Source: Streptomyces macrolidinus (GTDB lineage Bacteria > Actinomycetota > Actinomycetes > Streptomycetales > Streptomycetaceae). From it: 64,000 nucleotides of DNA. The stretch covers positions 36,388 through 100,387 of the forward strand of contig NZ_JAMWMR010000026.1 in the NCBI RefSeq assembly GCF_023887685.1, given 5' to 3'. The notes under the pieces were generated by a model, which saw nothing but the letters and a program-made list of their open reading frames with translations, had not been told where the DNA came from and searched no databases. The translations under genes and the position numbers were made by a program. Positions 1 through 8,504 of this stretch are shown one piece after another (position 1 is the first letter of the stretch; every line of letters begins with the position of its first letter).

Positions 1-551
1 TTGAGGACGACCGTGTTGCCGGTGGCGAGCGCCGGGGCGATCTTCCACGCCAGCATCAGCAGCGGGAAGTTCCAGGGGATGACCTGGCCCGCGACACCGA
101 GCGGCCGGGGGTTCGCCCCGAAGCCGGCGTGATCCAGCTTGTCGGCCCAGCCCGCGTAGTAGAAGAAGTGCGCGGCGACCAGCGGGAGGTCCGCGTCGCG
201 GGTCTCCTTGATCGGCTTGCCGTTGTCCAGCGTCTCCAGGACGGCCAGCTCGCGGCTGCGCTCCTGGATGATGCGGGCGATACGGAACAGGTACTTGGCG
301 CGCTCGGAGCCGGGCAGCGCCGACCACTTCTCGAACGCCTTGCGCGCGGCCTTGACCGCCCGGTCGACGTCCTCCGAGGTGGCCTGGGCGACCTCGGAGA
401 GCACCTCCTCGGTGGACGGGCTGATCGACTTGAAGACCTTGCCGCCCGCGGCCTCGGTGAACTCGCCGTCGATGAACAGGCCGTAGGACGGCGCGATGTC
501 GACGACCGAGCGGGACTCGGGCGCGGGGGCGTACTCGAATGCGGATGCCAT
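1..551 (-). CDS. Aldehyde dehydrogenase family protein (partial, N-terminal 183 residues)
   Basis: The gene reads leftward from an ATG at 551 and runs off the window edge, so only the N-terminal NAD(P)-binding part is present. The translation has the family hallmarks: the FIDGEF-like strand near residue 30, a long helix rich in Arg and Glu, the LDNGKP motif, and the substrate-tunnel motif WNFPL followed by KIAPALATGN. The catalytic cysteine and glutamate lie beyond the edge and cannot be checked. It starts 5 bp after the deoC stop, so the two are almost certainly cotranscribed. Deoxyribose-5-phosphate aldolase releases acetaldehyde, so oxidation of acetaldehyde or a related aldehyde is a reasonable role, but substrate specificity is inferred from context only. 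Confidence 0.9.
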   Translation of the reverse strand, partial: MASAFEYAPAPESRSVVDIAPSYGLFIDGEFTEAAGGKVFKSISPSTEEVLSEVAQATSEDVDRAVKAARKAFEKWSALPGSERAKYLFRIARIIQERSRELAVLETLDNGKPIKETRDADLPLVAAHFFYYAGWADKLDHAGFGANPRPLGVAGQVIPWNFPLLMLAWKIAPALATGNTVVL

Positions 552-556
552 GGTGA

Positions 557-1516
557 TCAGTCCACCGTCACGTAGTCGGGGCCGGAGTAGCGGCCGGTGG
601 CCAGCTTCTGACGCTGCATCAGCAGATCGTTCAGCAGCGAGGAGGCGCCGAAGCGGAACCAGTGGTTGTCCAGCCAGTCCTCGCCCGCCGTCTCGTTGAC
701 GAGGACCAGGAACTTCACGGCGTCCTTGGAGGTACGGATACCGCCCGCGGGCTTCACACCGATCTGGATGCCGGTCTGCGCGCGGAAGTCGCGTACGGCC
801 TCCAGCATGAGCAGGGTGTTGGCCGGGGTCGCGTTGACGGCGACCTTGCCGGTCGAGGTCTTGATGAAGTCGGCGCCCGCGAGCATGCCGAGCCAGCTCG
901 CGCGCCGGATGTTGTCGTACGTCGACAGCTCGCCGGTCTCGAAGATGACCTTCAGCCGGGCCGACCCGCAGGCCTCCTTGACGGCGACGATCTCGTCGTA
1001 CACCTTCATGTACCTGCCCGCGAGGAACGCCCCGCGGTCGATGACCATGTCGATCTCGTCGGCGCCCGCGGCCACGGCGTCCCGCACGTCGGCCAGCTTC
1101 ACGTCGAGCGCGACGCGGCCCGCCGGGAAGGCGGTGGCGACCGAGGCGACCTTCACGCCGGAGCCCGCGACGGCCTCCTTGGCGACGGCCACCATGTCGG
1201 GGTAGACGCAGACGGCCGCGGTCGTCGGGGTCGTACGGTCCGTCGGGTCGGGGTGCACCGCCTTGGCGCCGAGCGCCCGGACCTTGCCCGGGGTGTCCGC
1301 GCCTTCCAGCGTCGTCAGGTCGACCATCGAGATGGCGAGGTCGATGGCGTACGCCTTCGCGGTGGTCTTGATGGAACGGGTACCGAGGGAGGCGGCGCGC
1401 GCCTCCAGGCCGACCGCGTCGACGCCGGGCAGCCCATGGAGGAAGCGGCGCAGCGAGCTGTCGGACGCGGTGACGTCCGTGAGTGCGTGTGCAGCAGTGG
1501 GTGCAGAAGGGGGCAT
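557..1516 (-). CDS. deoC: Deoxyribose-phosphate aldolase
   Basis: Class I aldolase that splits 2-deoxyribose-5-phosphate into glyceraldehyde-3-phosphate and acetaldehyde, the last step of deoxynucleoside catabolism in the cytosol. The Schiff-base lysine motif FIKTSTGKV and the second active-site lysine in GVKPAGGIR are both present. The protein is 319 residues, longer than the bacterial DeoC norm because of an N-terminal extension that is usual in actinomycetes. I chose the ATG at 1516 (MPPSAPTAAH); the reading frame stays open to 1687, but that part is unlike the family. It precedes the aldehyde dehydrogenase by 5 bp. A purine nucleoside phosphorylase and a phosphohexomutase lie within 4 kb, so this is a nucleoside-salvage neighbourhood. 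Confidence 0.95.
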   Translation of the reverse strand: MPPSAPTAAHALTDVTASDSSLRRFLHGLPGVDAVGLEARAASLGTRSIKTTAKAYAIDLAISMVDLTTLEGADTPGKVRALGAKAVHPDPTDRTTPTTAAVCVYPDMVAVAKEAVAGSGVKVASVATAFPAGRVALDVKLADVRDAVAAGADEIDMVIDRGAFLAGRYMKVYDEIVAVKEACGSARLKVIFETGELSTYDNIRRASWLGMLAGADFIKTSTGKVAVNATPANTLLMLEAVRDFRAQTGIQIGVKPAGGIRTSKDAVKFLVLVNETAGEDWLDNHWFRFGASSLLNDLLMQRQKLATGRYSGPDYVTVD

Positions 1517-1733
1517 GGTCACCAGGCGAGCATATCTACGCGCGTAGCGGCTGTACACCCCGGGGAGGGTCTCGTGGAGGGGGCGTCGGACGGGCGCCGG
1601 ACGGGGGCGGGCGTGACCGGACACGGCCGGGCACCGCGCGGGCCACGGTCGCGTACCAGCCGGGACCAGCCCGGAAGCACCTCGCACCGGACCGGCCGGG
1701 GAGCGCCTCGCACCCGTCGTGCAGAATCAGTCC

Positions 1734-2396
1734 ATGACGACCCCCGATCGCCAGTCGCCCGCGCCGGACACCTCGGCACCCGAGTCCCGGGACCGCATCT
1801 ACCGGTCGCCCGCCGGAATCGTGGGCGGCGTGCTGCTGCTCGGCCTCGTGCTCTGGCTCGGCATCGACGCGCTGGTCTCGGGGCACGGCCGCACCCCCTG
1901 GCTGGCGCTCGCCGCGCTGATCCTGCTGATCCCGCTGATCATGGCCTTCACCCTGCGCCCGGCGGTGTACGCGAACGAGGAGCGGCTGCGCATCCGCAAC
2001 CCGTTCCGCGTGATCGTGCTGCCCTGGTCCTCGGTCGCCTCGCTCCGCTCCGGCTACTCGAACGAGGTCATCACCACGAGCGGCGCCAAGTTCCAGATCT
2101 GGGCGGTCCCCGTCTCGCTGCGCGCCCGCAAGAAGGCGGCGCGGCGGCAGAGCCGAGCCGCCGCGGAGGCCGCTCAGGCAGGGAAGAAGGGCCGTTCGGG
2201 CTCGTCCGCCGCGGCCTCGGACGCGCCCATCCGCGCGCAGAGCGACAAGATCATGCACGACCTGCGTGAACTGGCCGACCTCCACCAGAAGTCCGAGCGC
2301 GCCCAGGGCGAGCCGACGGTGCGCTGGGCGTACGAGGTGATGGGGCCCGCGGCGGCGGGTGCGGTGGTCCTGGCGATCCTGCTCGCGGTGGGCTGA
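1734..2396 (+). CDS. PH domain-containing membrane protein
   Basis: A 220-residue protein with two hydrophobic helices near residues 23-68, a bacterial PH-like domain (residues 70-120, containing NPFRVIVLPWSSV and a basic strand), a long charged Ala/Arg/Lys-rich linker, and a final membrane helix (AAAGAVVLAILLAVG). This is the usual architecture of Streptomyces PH domain proteins of unknown function. The ATG at 1734 is preferred over one 15 bp upstream because the protein then begins with a normal hydrophilic MTTPD segment. It is transcribed divergently from deoC and convergently with the phosphohexomutase. No enzymatic motif is visible; a scaffolding or envelope role is possible but unproven. 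Confidence 0.75.
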   Translation: MTTPDRQSPAPDTSAPESRDRIYRSPAGIVGGVLLLGLVLWLGIDALVSGHGRTPWLALAALILLIPLIMAFTLRPAVYANEERLRIRNPFRVIVLPWSSVASLRSGYSNEVITTSGAKFQIWAVPVSLRARKKAARRQSRAAAEAAQAGKKGRSGSSAAASDAPIRAQSDKIMHDLRELADLHQKSERAQGEPTVRWAYEVMGPAAAGAVVLAILLAVG

Positions 2397-2436
2397 ACCG
2401 GCCGCCGCCGCCGTCGAAGAACGGGGGCGGCCGGTT
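2396..2436. terminator. Bidirectional hairpin terminator
   Basis: A 14-bp stem (2396-2409 with 2423-2436, one mismatch) around a 13-nt loop sits between two convergent genes, the PH-domain gene and the phosphohexomutase. It has no U-tract, as is normal in Streptomyces. Confidence 0.7.
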
Positions 2437-2457
2437 CCTCGGCCAGAGGCCTGGAGG

Positions 2458-4104
2458 TCAGATGCCCGCCGCCGCCGACAGGTCGCGCTTGATCGACGTC
2501 AGCAGCTCGGTCGCCCGCGTGCGGGCCGCCGGGAGGTCGGCGTGCGAGGCGACCGGGAGTACGACCTCCAGGTAGCACTTCAGCTTCGGCTCCGTACCGC
2601 TGGGGCGGACGATCACGCGGGCGCCGTTGAGCGTGTAGCGCAGCCCGTCCGTGGGCGGCAGCCGGTCCGTGCCCGCGCTGAGGTCCTCGCAGCGGGTGAC
2701 CGCCAGGCCCGCGAGCCGGGCCGGGGGCTGCTCGCGCAGGCGGCGCATCGCGTTCGCGATGACCGACAGGTCCTCGACCCGGACCGAGAGTTGGTCCGTG
2801 GCGTGCAGCCCGTGCTCCACGGCGAGGTCGTCGAGGAGGTCGAGGAGGGTACGGCCGCCCCCTGCCGCGCCCGACTCCTTGAGCACGGAGGCCAGTTCGG
2901 TGATCAGCAGCGCGGCCGTGATGCCGTCCTTGTCGCGCACACCCTCGGGGTCGACGCAGTAGCCGAGCGCCTCTTCGTAGCCGTAGCGCAGCCCCTCGAC
3001 CCGGGCGATCCACTTGAAGCCGGTCAGCGTCTCCTCGTACGGCAGGCCCGCCTTCTCGGCGATCCGGCCGAGGAGGGAGGAGGAGACGATCGACTCGGCG
3101 AAGGTGCCGCGCGCGTCGCGCCCGACCAGGTGGGCGGCGAGCAGCGCGCCGACCTCGTCGCCCCGCAGCATCCGCCAGCTCCCGCCGTCCTTGACGGCCA
3201 CCGCGCAGCGGTCGGCGTCCGGATCGTTGGCGATCACCAGGTCGGGGTCCGCCGCACGGGCCGTCGCGAAGGCGAGGTCCATGGCGCCGGGCTCTTCCGG
3301 GTTGGGGAAGGCGACGGTGGGGAAGTCGGGGTCCGGCTCGGCCTGTTCGGGGACGAGGACCGGCTCCGGGAACCCGGCGCGGGCGAAGGCGGCGAGGAGG
3401 ACGTCCTTGCCGACACCGTGCATCGCCGTGTAGACGGTGCGGGCGGTGCGCGGGGAGCCCGGCGCGAGGACCGCGTCCGTCCGCGCGAGGTACGCGTCGA
3501 GCACGCTGTCGTCCAGCGTCTCCCAGCCGGAGTCCGGGCGGGGGATCGCGTCGAGGGTGGTGAGGGCGTCGATCTCGGCCGCGATCTCGGCGTCCGCGGG
3601 GGGCACGATCTGGCTGCCGTCGCCGAGGTAGACCTTGTAGCCGTTGTCCCGGGGCGGGTTGTGGCTGGCGGTGACCTCCACACCGGCGACCGCGCCGAGG
3701 TGCCGGATGGCGAAGGCGAGGACGGGCGTGGGCAGGGGACGCGGGAGGACGGCGGCCTTGAGGCCCGCGCCGGTCATCACGGCGGCGGTGTCCCGCGCGA
3801 AGTCGGCCGACTTGTGGCGGGCGTCGTAGCCGATGACCACGAGGCCGTCGCCCCGGCCCTTCGACTTCAGATATGCGGCGAGCCCGGCGGCGGCGCGGAT
3901 GACCACGGAGCGGTTCATCCGCATGGGCCCGGCGCCGAGTTCGCCGCGCAGCCCGGCGGTGCCGAACTGGAGGGTGCCGCCGAAGCGCGCGGCGAGCTCC
4001 TCGTGGTCCCCGGCGTCGAGGAGCTGGGCGAGTTCCTCACGGGTCTCCGCGTCGGGGTCCTCGGCCAGCCACGCCTTGGCCCGTGCGATGAGTTCGTCGT
4101 GCAC
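2458..4104 (-). CDS. Phospho-sugar mutase (phosphoglucomutase/phosphomannomutase family)
   Basis: Alpha-D-phosphohexomutase of about 548 residues. The phosphoserine loop TASHNPPRDNGYK carries the catalytic serine (near residue 130), the metal loop is NDPDADRC (near 285), and the sugar-recognition and phosphate-binding segments are EEALGYC and VRPSGTEPKLKCY near the C terminus. All four domains are present. It interconverts hexose- or pentose-1- and 6/5-phosphates; next to deoC and a nucleoside phosphorylase, phosphopentomutase-like activity in nucleoside salvage is plausible, but the sequence alone does not settle it. The GTG at 4104 lies 9 bp after a GAGG element; an in-frame TTG at 4113 is possible but too close to that site. 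Confidence 0.92.
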   Translation of the reverse strand: MHDELIARAKAWLAEDPDAETREELAQLLDAGDHEELAARFGGTLQFGTAGLRGELGAGPMRMNRSVVIRAAAGLAAYLKSKGRGDGLVVIGYDARHKSADFARDTAAVMTGAGLKAAVLPRPLPTPVLAFAIRHLGAVAGVEVTASHNPPRDNGYKVYLGDGSQIVPPADAEIAAEIDALTTLDAIPRPDSGWETLDDSVLDAYLARTDAVLAPGSPRTARTVYTAMHGVGKDVLLAAFARAGFPEPVLVPEQAEPDPDFPTVAFPNPEEPGAMDLAFATARAADPDLVIANDPDADRCAVAVKDGGSWRMLRGDEVGALLAAHLVGRDARGTFAESIVSSSLLGRIAEKAGLPYEETLTGFKWIARVEGLRYGYEEALGYCVDPEGVRDKDGITAALLITELASVLKESGAAGGGRTLLDLLDDLAVEHGLHATDQLSVRVEDLSVIANAMRRLREQPPARLAGLAVTRCEDLSAGTDRLPPTDGLRYTLNGARVIVRPSGTEPKLKCYLEVVLPVASHADLPAARTRATELLTSIKRDLSAAAGI

Positions 4105-4191
4105 GTGGGTCAACCTCTCCTTGTGTGGTCAGAGACGCTCGATGTCTTCGACGACCGTCTCGGTGTCCTCGGCGGCCTTGAACGAGAGGCC

Positions 4192-5016
4192 CTAGATCCG
4201 CTCCAGCACCTGCGCCAGCAGCCCGCCCATCCGCGTCGCGCTGTCGCGGCCCGCCTGGAGGACCTCCTCGTGGTTCAGCGGCTCACCGGTCATCCCGGCG
4301 GCCAGGTTCGTCACCAGGGAGATGCCGAGGACCTCGGCGCCCGCCTCGCGTGCGGCGATCGCCTCCAGGACCGTCGACATGCCCACCAGGTCGGCGCCGA
4401 GGACCCGGGCCATGCGGATCTCCGCCGGGGTCTCGTAGTGCGGGCCGGTGAACTGCGCGTAGACGCCCTCCTCCAGGGAGGGGTCGACCTCCTTGCACAG
4501 GGCGCGCAGGCGCGGCGAGTACAGGTTCGTCAGGTCGACGAAGTTGGCGCCCACGATCGGGGAGGTCGCGGTCAGGTTGATGTGGTCGCTGATCAGGACC
4601 GGCTGGCCGGGGCGCATGGTCTCGCCCAGACCGCCGCAGCCGTTGGTGAGGACGATGGTCTTGGCCCCGGCGGCGACGGCGGTGCGGACGCCGTGCGCCA
4701 CGGCGGCGACCCCGCGGCCCTCGTAGTAGTGCGTACGCCCGAGGAAGACCAGGGCCCGCTTCTCACCGATCCGGTACGAGCGGATCTTGCCGCCGTGGCC
4801 CTCGACGGCCGGGGGCGGGAAGCCGGGCAGCTCGGTGACCTGGAACTCGGCCTCGGGTGCGCCGAGGGCGTCGACGGCCGGGGCCCAGCCGGAGCCCATC
4901 ACGAGGGCGACGTCGTGGGTCTCGACGCCCGTCAGCTCGCGCAGGCGCGCGGCGGCGGTGTCGGCGGCGGCGTAGGGGTCGCCCTGGATGTCGTCCGGAA
5001 GAAGAGATGCGTTCAC
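4192..5016 (-). CDS. Purine-nucleoside phosphorylase
   Basis: Trimeric-type purine nucleoside phosphorylase, 274 residues, which splits purine (deoxy)nucleosides with phosphate to base and (deoxy)ribose-1-phosphate. Seen motifs: GSGWAPAV near the N terminus, GRTHYYEG (phosphate site), TNGCGG, ISDHINL, TGPHYETPAEIRM, and GADLVGMSTVLEA for purine and ribose binding. The start is a GTG at 5016; a second GTG at 5022 is also possible. The family normally ends at this point (ALLAQVLERI here). After the TAG stop the same frame stays open for 20 codons to a TGA at 4129, with coding-like composition; see findings. The phosphohexomutase follows downstream. Confidence 0.93.
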   Translation of the reverse strand: MNASLLPDDIQGDPYAAADTAAARLRELTGVETHDVALVMGSGWAPAVDALGAPEAEFQVTELPGFPPPAVEGHGGKIRSYRIGEKRALVFLGRTHYYEGRGVAAVAHGVRTAVAAGAKTIVLTNGCGGLGETMRPGQPVLISDHINLTATSPIVGANFVDLTNLYSPRLRALCKEVDPSLEEGVYAQFTGPHYETPAEIRMARVLGADLVGMSTVLEAIAAREAGAEVLGISLVTNLAAGMTGEPLNHEEVLQAGRDSATRMGGLLAQVLERI

Positions 5017-5133
5017 GCGCACGAGAGTAACCGGTCGGTGCCTACGCGCGTAGATGAGGGAGGTGACGGCAACGCGATCGTTGTGTTGTCGTTTCCGGCG
5101 CCACCCGTGTTGTCCGTCCGACCGGCGCCCCTC

Positions 5134-5214
5134 GCGATGTCCGGCTGTCCGGCGCCACCTCGTGTCGTACGGCTGTCCGGTGCCGCGCCGCGATGTCCGG
5201 CTGTCCGGCGCCAC
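5134..5214. repeat. Intergenic minisatellite-like repeat
   Basis: The spacer between the purine nucleoside phosphorylase and the next gene holds degenerate copies of a tccggctgtccggcgccac-type unit. A 25-bp stretch at 5134-5158 recurs exactly at 5190-5214 (56-bp period), and weaker copies lie on both sides (about 5095-5240). No convincing gene is present in the 247-bp spacer. Confidence 0.7.
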
Positions 5215-5263
5215 TCCGCGTCGTCCGCTTCCGGCACCGCTTCGGCTCACCGACGACCGGCCG

Positions 5264-5740
5264 TCAGCAGGGTCGCTTGCGCAGCTCCATCACGTAGTCG
5301 TGCGGTGCTCCCGCGGACTCGGCGGCGTCGGCGATCTCGCCCAGATAGCTGGCCGAGGGCAGGCCGCCCTCGTAGCCGTTCAGGGCGTACGTCCAGGCCG
5401 TCTCCTCGCCGTCCAGCGTGTGCACGCGGACGCGCAGGCGGCGGTAGACGCCGAGGCTCACGCCCTCCGAGCGGTCCATGGAGTCCTCGTCCATGGGGGC
5501 GATGTCGTACAGCGCGACGAAGACCTGGGTGAGCGGGTCCTCGACGATCGTCGCGAGCGCGCCGTCCCAGGCGGCCCCCGCGCTCTCGACCTCGGTCGAG
5601 GAGGGCAGGCCCCACTGCTCGCCCCCGAAGGTCAGCCGCCAGCCGTTCAGCCAGCCGGTGGCGCGCAGCGGGGAGTGGGGTGCGCGGCGGGACATCAGCC
5701 GGGCGTCGAGGTTGCCGGCGTACGCGGCATAGAGCGACAT
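5264..5740 (-). CDS. Gamma-glutamylcyclotransferase-like protein
   Basis: A 158-residue protein of the gamma-glutamylcyclotransferase (AIG2-like) fold. The N terminus YAAYAGNLD corresponds to the YGSNL-type substrate loop, followed by a GWRLTFGG strand, an acidic DPLTQVFVALYDI strand and a DEDSMDRSEGV helix start that normally supplies the catalytic acid. The ATG at 5740 (MSLYAAYAGN) is chosen because the family begins directly with this loop; the frame remains open to 5836. It is divergent from lpdA with a 95-bp spacer. The enzyme class converts gamma-glutamyl compounds to 5-oxoproline, but actinomycete members are uncharacterised to my knowledge. Confidence 0.8.
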   Translation of the reverse strand: MSLYAAYAGNLDARLMSRRAPHSPLRATGWLNGWRLTFGGEQWGLPSSTEVESAGAAWDGALATIVEDPLTQVFVALYDIAPMDEDSMDRSEGVSLGVYRRLRVRVHTLDGEETAWTYALNGYEGGLPSASYLGEIADAAESAGAPHDYVMELRKRPC

Positions 5741-5844
5741 GGAGTCGAGGGTACGACAGCACCCCGCCCGTCCCCGGGGTGTCGGAAGCGGCGCTCTCCT
5801 CCCCCGGGGGAGCACTGCGCCGGACGTGCGGGACAATGGGGTAC

Positions 5845-7284
5845 GTGACTCGGATCGTGATCATCGGTGGCGGACCCGGCGGATATGAAGCGGCGCTGGT
5901 GGCCGCGCAGCTCGGGGCGGAGGTGACCGTCGTCGACTGCGACGGTCTGGGCGGCGCGTCGGTGCTCACCGACTGCGTGCCCTCGAAGACCCTCATCGCC
6001 ACGGCCGAGGTGATGACCACCTTCGATTCGTCGTACGAAGAGCTGGGCATCCTGGTCGCCGACGACACCCCGCCGCTGGAGCAGACCGCGCGCGTCGTCG
6101 GGGTGGACCTCGGGAAGGTCAACCGTCGGGTGAAGCGGCTCGCGCTCGCCCAGTCCCACGACATCACCGCGTCCGTCACGCGCGCCGGCGCCCGCGTCCT
6201 GCGCGGCCGTGGCCGGCTGGAGGGCATGCAGGGCCTGGACGGCTCGCGCAAGGTCGTCGTCCGGGCGGCGGACGGCAGCGAGGAGACCCTCACCGCCGAC
6301 GCCGTGCTCATCGCGACCGGCGGTCACCCGCGCGAGCTGCCCGACGCCCAGCCGGACGGCGAGCGCATCCTCAACTGGACCCAGGTCTACGACCTCGACG
6401 AGCTGCCCGAGGAACTCATCGTCGTCGGATCCGGTGTCACGGGCGCCGAGTTCGCCGGGGCGTACCAGGCCCTCGGCTCCAAGGTCACCCTCGTCTCCTC
6501 GCGCGACCGCGTGCTGCCCGGCGAGGACCCCGACGCCGCCGCTGTCCTGGAGGACGTCTTCCGGCGGCGCGGCATGAACGTGATGGCCCGCTCGCGCGCC
6601 CAGTCCGTCAAGCGCGTCGGCGACCGGGTCGAGGTCACCCTCTCCGACGGCCGCGTGATCACGGGCTCGCACTGCCTCATGGCCGTCGGCGCCATCCCCA
6701 ACAGCAGCGGGATGGGCCTGGAAGAGGCCGGGGTCAAGCTCCGCGAGTCCGGACACATCTACACCGACAAGGTCTCCCGTACGACGGCTCCGGGCGTGTA
6801 CGCGGCCGGTGACGTCACCGGCGTCTTCGCCCTCGCGTCCGTCGCCGCCATGCAGGGCCGGATCGCCATGTACCACTTCCTGGGCGACGCGGTGGCCCCG
6901 CTCGACCTGAAGGCCGTCTCCTCGAACGTCTTCACCGACCCCGAGATCGCGACCGTCGGCTACACGCAGGCGGACGTCGACGCGGACAAGATCGACGCCC
7001 GGGTCGTCAAGCTGCCGCTGCTGCGCAACCCGCGCGCCAAGATGCAGGGCATCCGCGACGGCTTCGTCAAGATCTTCTGCCGCCCCGGCACCGGGATCGT
7101 GGTCGGTGGTGTGGTCGTCGCGCCGCGTGCCTCGGAGCTGATCCACCCCATCTCGATCGCGGTCGACAACAACCTGACGGTCGAACAGATCGCGAACGCC
7201 TTCACCGTGTACCCGTCCCTGTCGGGCTCGATCGCCGAGGTGGCACGGCAGTTGCACACCCGGAAGCTCACGGCCGAGTCCTGA
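5845..7284 (+). CDS. lpdA: NAD(P)H-quinone dehydrogenase, LpdA-type flavoprotein
   Basis: Class I flavin-dependent disulfide-reductase fold, about 479 residues: FAD-binding GGGPGGYEAALVAA at the N terminus, NAD-binding VVGSGVTGAEFAGA near residue 195, second FAD motif GVYAAGDVTG near 315, and a C-terminal dimerisation domain. The usual redox-active CxxxxC is broken: the sequence is GGASVLTDCVPSK, so the first cysteine is a serine. The catalytic His-Glu dyad is also absent (VYPSLSGS in place of HPTLSE). It therefore cannot be a normal lipoamide dehydrogenase and resembles mycobacterial LpdA, a quinone reductase. The GTG at 5845 gives the standard MTRIVIIGGG start; an ATG at 5836 is an alternative. 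Confidence 0.9.
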   Translation: MTRIVIIGGGPGGYEAALVAAQLGAEVTVVDCDGLGGASVLTDCVPSKTLIATAEVMTTFDSSYEELGILVADDTPPLEQTARVVGVDLGKVNRRVKRLALAQSHDITASVTRAGARVLRGRGRLEGMQGLDGSRKVVVRAADGSEETLTADAVLIATGGHPRELPDAQPDGERILNWTQVYDLDELPEELIVVGSGVTGAEFAGAYQALGSKVTLVSSRDRVLPGEDPDAAAVLEDVFRRRGMNVMARSRAQSVKRVGDRVEVTLSDGRVITGSHCLMAVGAIPNSSGMGLEEAGVKLRESGHIYTDKVSRTTAPGVYAAGDVTGVFALASVAAMQGRIAMYHFLGDAVAPLDLKAVSSNVFTDPEIATVGYTQADVDADKIDARVVKLPLLRNPRAKMQGIRDGFVKIFCRPGTGIVVGGVVVAPRASELIHPISIAVDNNLTVEQIANAFTVYPSLSGSIAEVARQLHTRKLTAES

Positions 7285-7300
7285 GTCCAGCCGCGGCCCG

Positions 7301-7321
7301 GGTGACGTTCCGGTGACGTTC
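7301..7321. repeat. Direct repeat ggtgacgttc x2
   Basis: Two 10-bp copies (7301-7310, 7312-7321) lie in the 144-bp spacer between lpdA and the DeoR-type regulator. Downstream is an AT-rich segment (tatatcatct near 7338) that could be a -10 region. Possible regulatory site; function unknown. Confidence 0.35.
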
Positions 7322-7428
7322 GGGCGGGAGAGGCTCCTATATCATCTCCCGCCCTCCGTTGCGAACAACTTCTGTTATTCGGCGCAAACTGCTGAAACCA
7401 GACGGTCGTCGGCGTTACTGTCAGTTTC

Positions 7429-8394
7429 GTGTTCGCTGCAGAACGTCGCCAATTGATCCTCGAAATGGTGCGAGCGAACGGTGCCGTGTCGCTCCGTGAG
7501 CTCGCCCGCGTCGTCCAGACCTCCGAAGTGACCGTACGGCGGGACGTGCGTGCACTGGAGGCAGAAGGACTCCTCGACCGCCGGCATGGCGGTGCGGTAC
7601 TGCCGGGCGGGTTCACGCGAGAGTCCGGCTTTCCGCAGAAATCGCATCTCGCGACCGCCGAGAAGACGGCCATCGCCGACCTCGCCGCGAGCCTCGTCGA
7701 AGAAGGCGAGGCCATCGTGGTCGGGGCCGGTACCACCACGCAGGAACTGGCGCGCCGGCTCGCCCGGGTGCCGGGGCTGACCGTGGTCACCAACTCCCTG
7801 TTGGTGGCCCAGGCGTTGGCCCATGCCAACCGCGTGGAGGTCGTGATGACCGGCGGCACCCTGCGCGGCTCCAACTACGCCCTGGTCGGCAGCGGTGCGG
7901 AGCAGTCCCTCCAAGGGCTGAGGGTCTCCAGAGCCTTCCTGTCCGGGAGCGGGCTCACCGCCGAGCGCGGCCTGTCCACGTCCAACATGCTCTCGGCGTC
8001 CGTCGACCGCGCGCTGGTGCAGGCCGCCGCGGAGGTCGTCGTCCTCGCCGACCACACCAAGCTCGGTGCGGACACGATGTTCCAGACCGTGCCCACGGAC
8101 GTCATCACGCATCTGGTGACGGACGACCCGCCCGCGCACGACGACCGTGCGGCCACCGAACTCCAGGCCCTGGCCGACCAGGGCGTCCAGATCGCGGTCG
8201 CCGGAGCGGCGGGCGGCGGTACGGTCGGCGGCGACCCCGTTCCCACGGAGCGCCGCCGGCGCCGGGACGTGCCCCTGCCCGGCCAGCGCCGCAGCCAGGG
8301 TCCCGGGGGCGGTCCGCAGTTGCGCAGCGCGACGGTCCTCGGGGAGCCGCCCACGGGAGAACGCGCGCGCGTGGCGGATCTGCGCCGCCGCTGA
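7429..8394 (+). CDS. DeoR/GlpR family transcriptional regulator
   Basis: A 321-residue repressor with an N-terminal DeoR winged helix (residues 4-55: AERRQLILEMV, VSLRELARVVQTSEVTVRRDV and the wing LLDRRHGGAVLP) and a DeoRC sensor domain (residues 75-230: VGAGTTTQELARRL, VTNSLLVAQAL, MTGGTLRG, LADHTKLG) that usually binds phosphorylated sugars. The last 90 residues are Arg/Gly/Pro-rich and probably disordered. It starts with GTG at 7429. The ligand and target genes are not evident; accA2 lies convergently downstream, and no sugar-kinase operon is adjacent. Confidence 0.88.
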   Translation: MFAAERRQLILEMVRANGAVSLRELARVVQTSEVTVRRDVRALEAEGLLDRRHGGAVLPGGFTRESGFPQKSHLATAEKTAIADLAASLVEEGEAIVVGAGTTTQELARRLARVPGLTVVTNSLLVAQALAHANRVEVVMTGGTLRGSNYALVGSGAEQSLQGLRVSRAFLSGSGLTAERGLSTSNMLSASVDRALVQAAAEVVVLADHTKLGADTMFQTVPTDVITHLVTDDPPAHDDRAATELQALADQGVQIAVAGAAGGGTVGGDPVPTERRRRRDVPLPGQRRSQGPGGGPQLRSATVLGEPPTGERARVADLRRR

Positions 8395-8407
8395 CCGCGG
8401 GACCACG

Positions 8408-8454
8408 CGAGGCGCCCGGCGCACCCGCTCTGTGCGGGTCCGCCGGGCGCCTCG
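8408..8454. terminator. Bidirectional hairpin terminator
   Basis: A perfect 14-bp GC-rich stem (8408-8421 with 8441-8454) whose loop holds a second short stem (acccgc/gcgggt). It separates the convergent DeoR-type gene and accA2. Confidence 0.85.
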
Positions 8455-8470
8455 TACCACCTACGTCTGC

Positions 8471-8504
8471 GTCAGTCCTTGATCTCGGTCAGTCCTTGAT
8501 CTCG
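8471..8504. repeat. 17-bp perfect tandem duplication over the accA2 stop codon
   Basis: gtcagtccttgatctcg occurs at 8471-8487 and again at 8488-8504. The second copy contains the last codons and the stop of accA2, so the duplication leaves the protein end (EIKD) intact and adds a second, untranslated copy after the stop. Confidence 0.9.

Noticed and set aside
2359..5532. A 1057-codon + strand open frame
   Set aside because: It spans three leftward enzymes with clear motifs and has no domain of its own.
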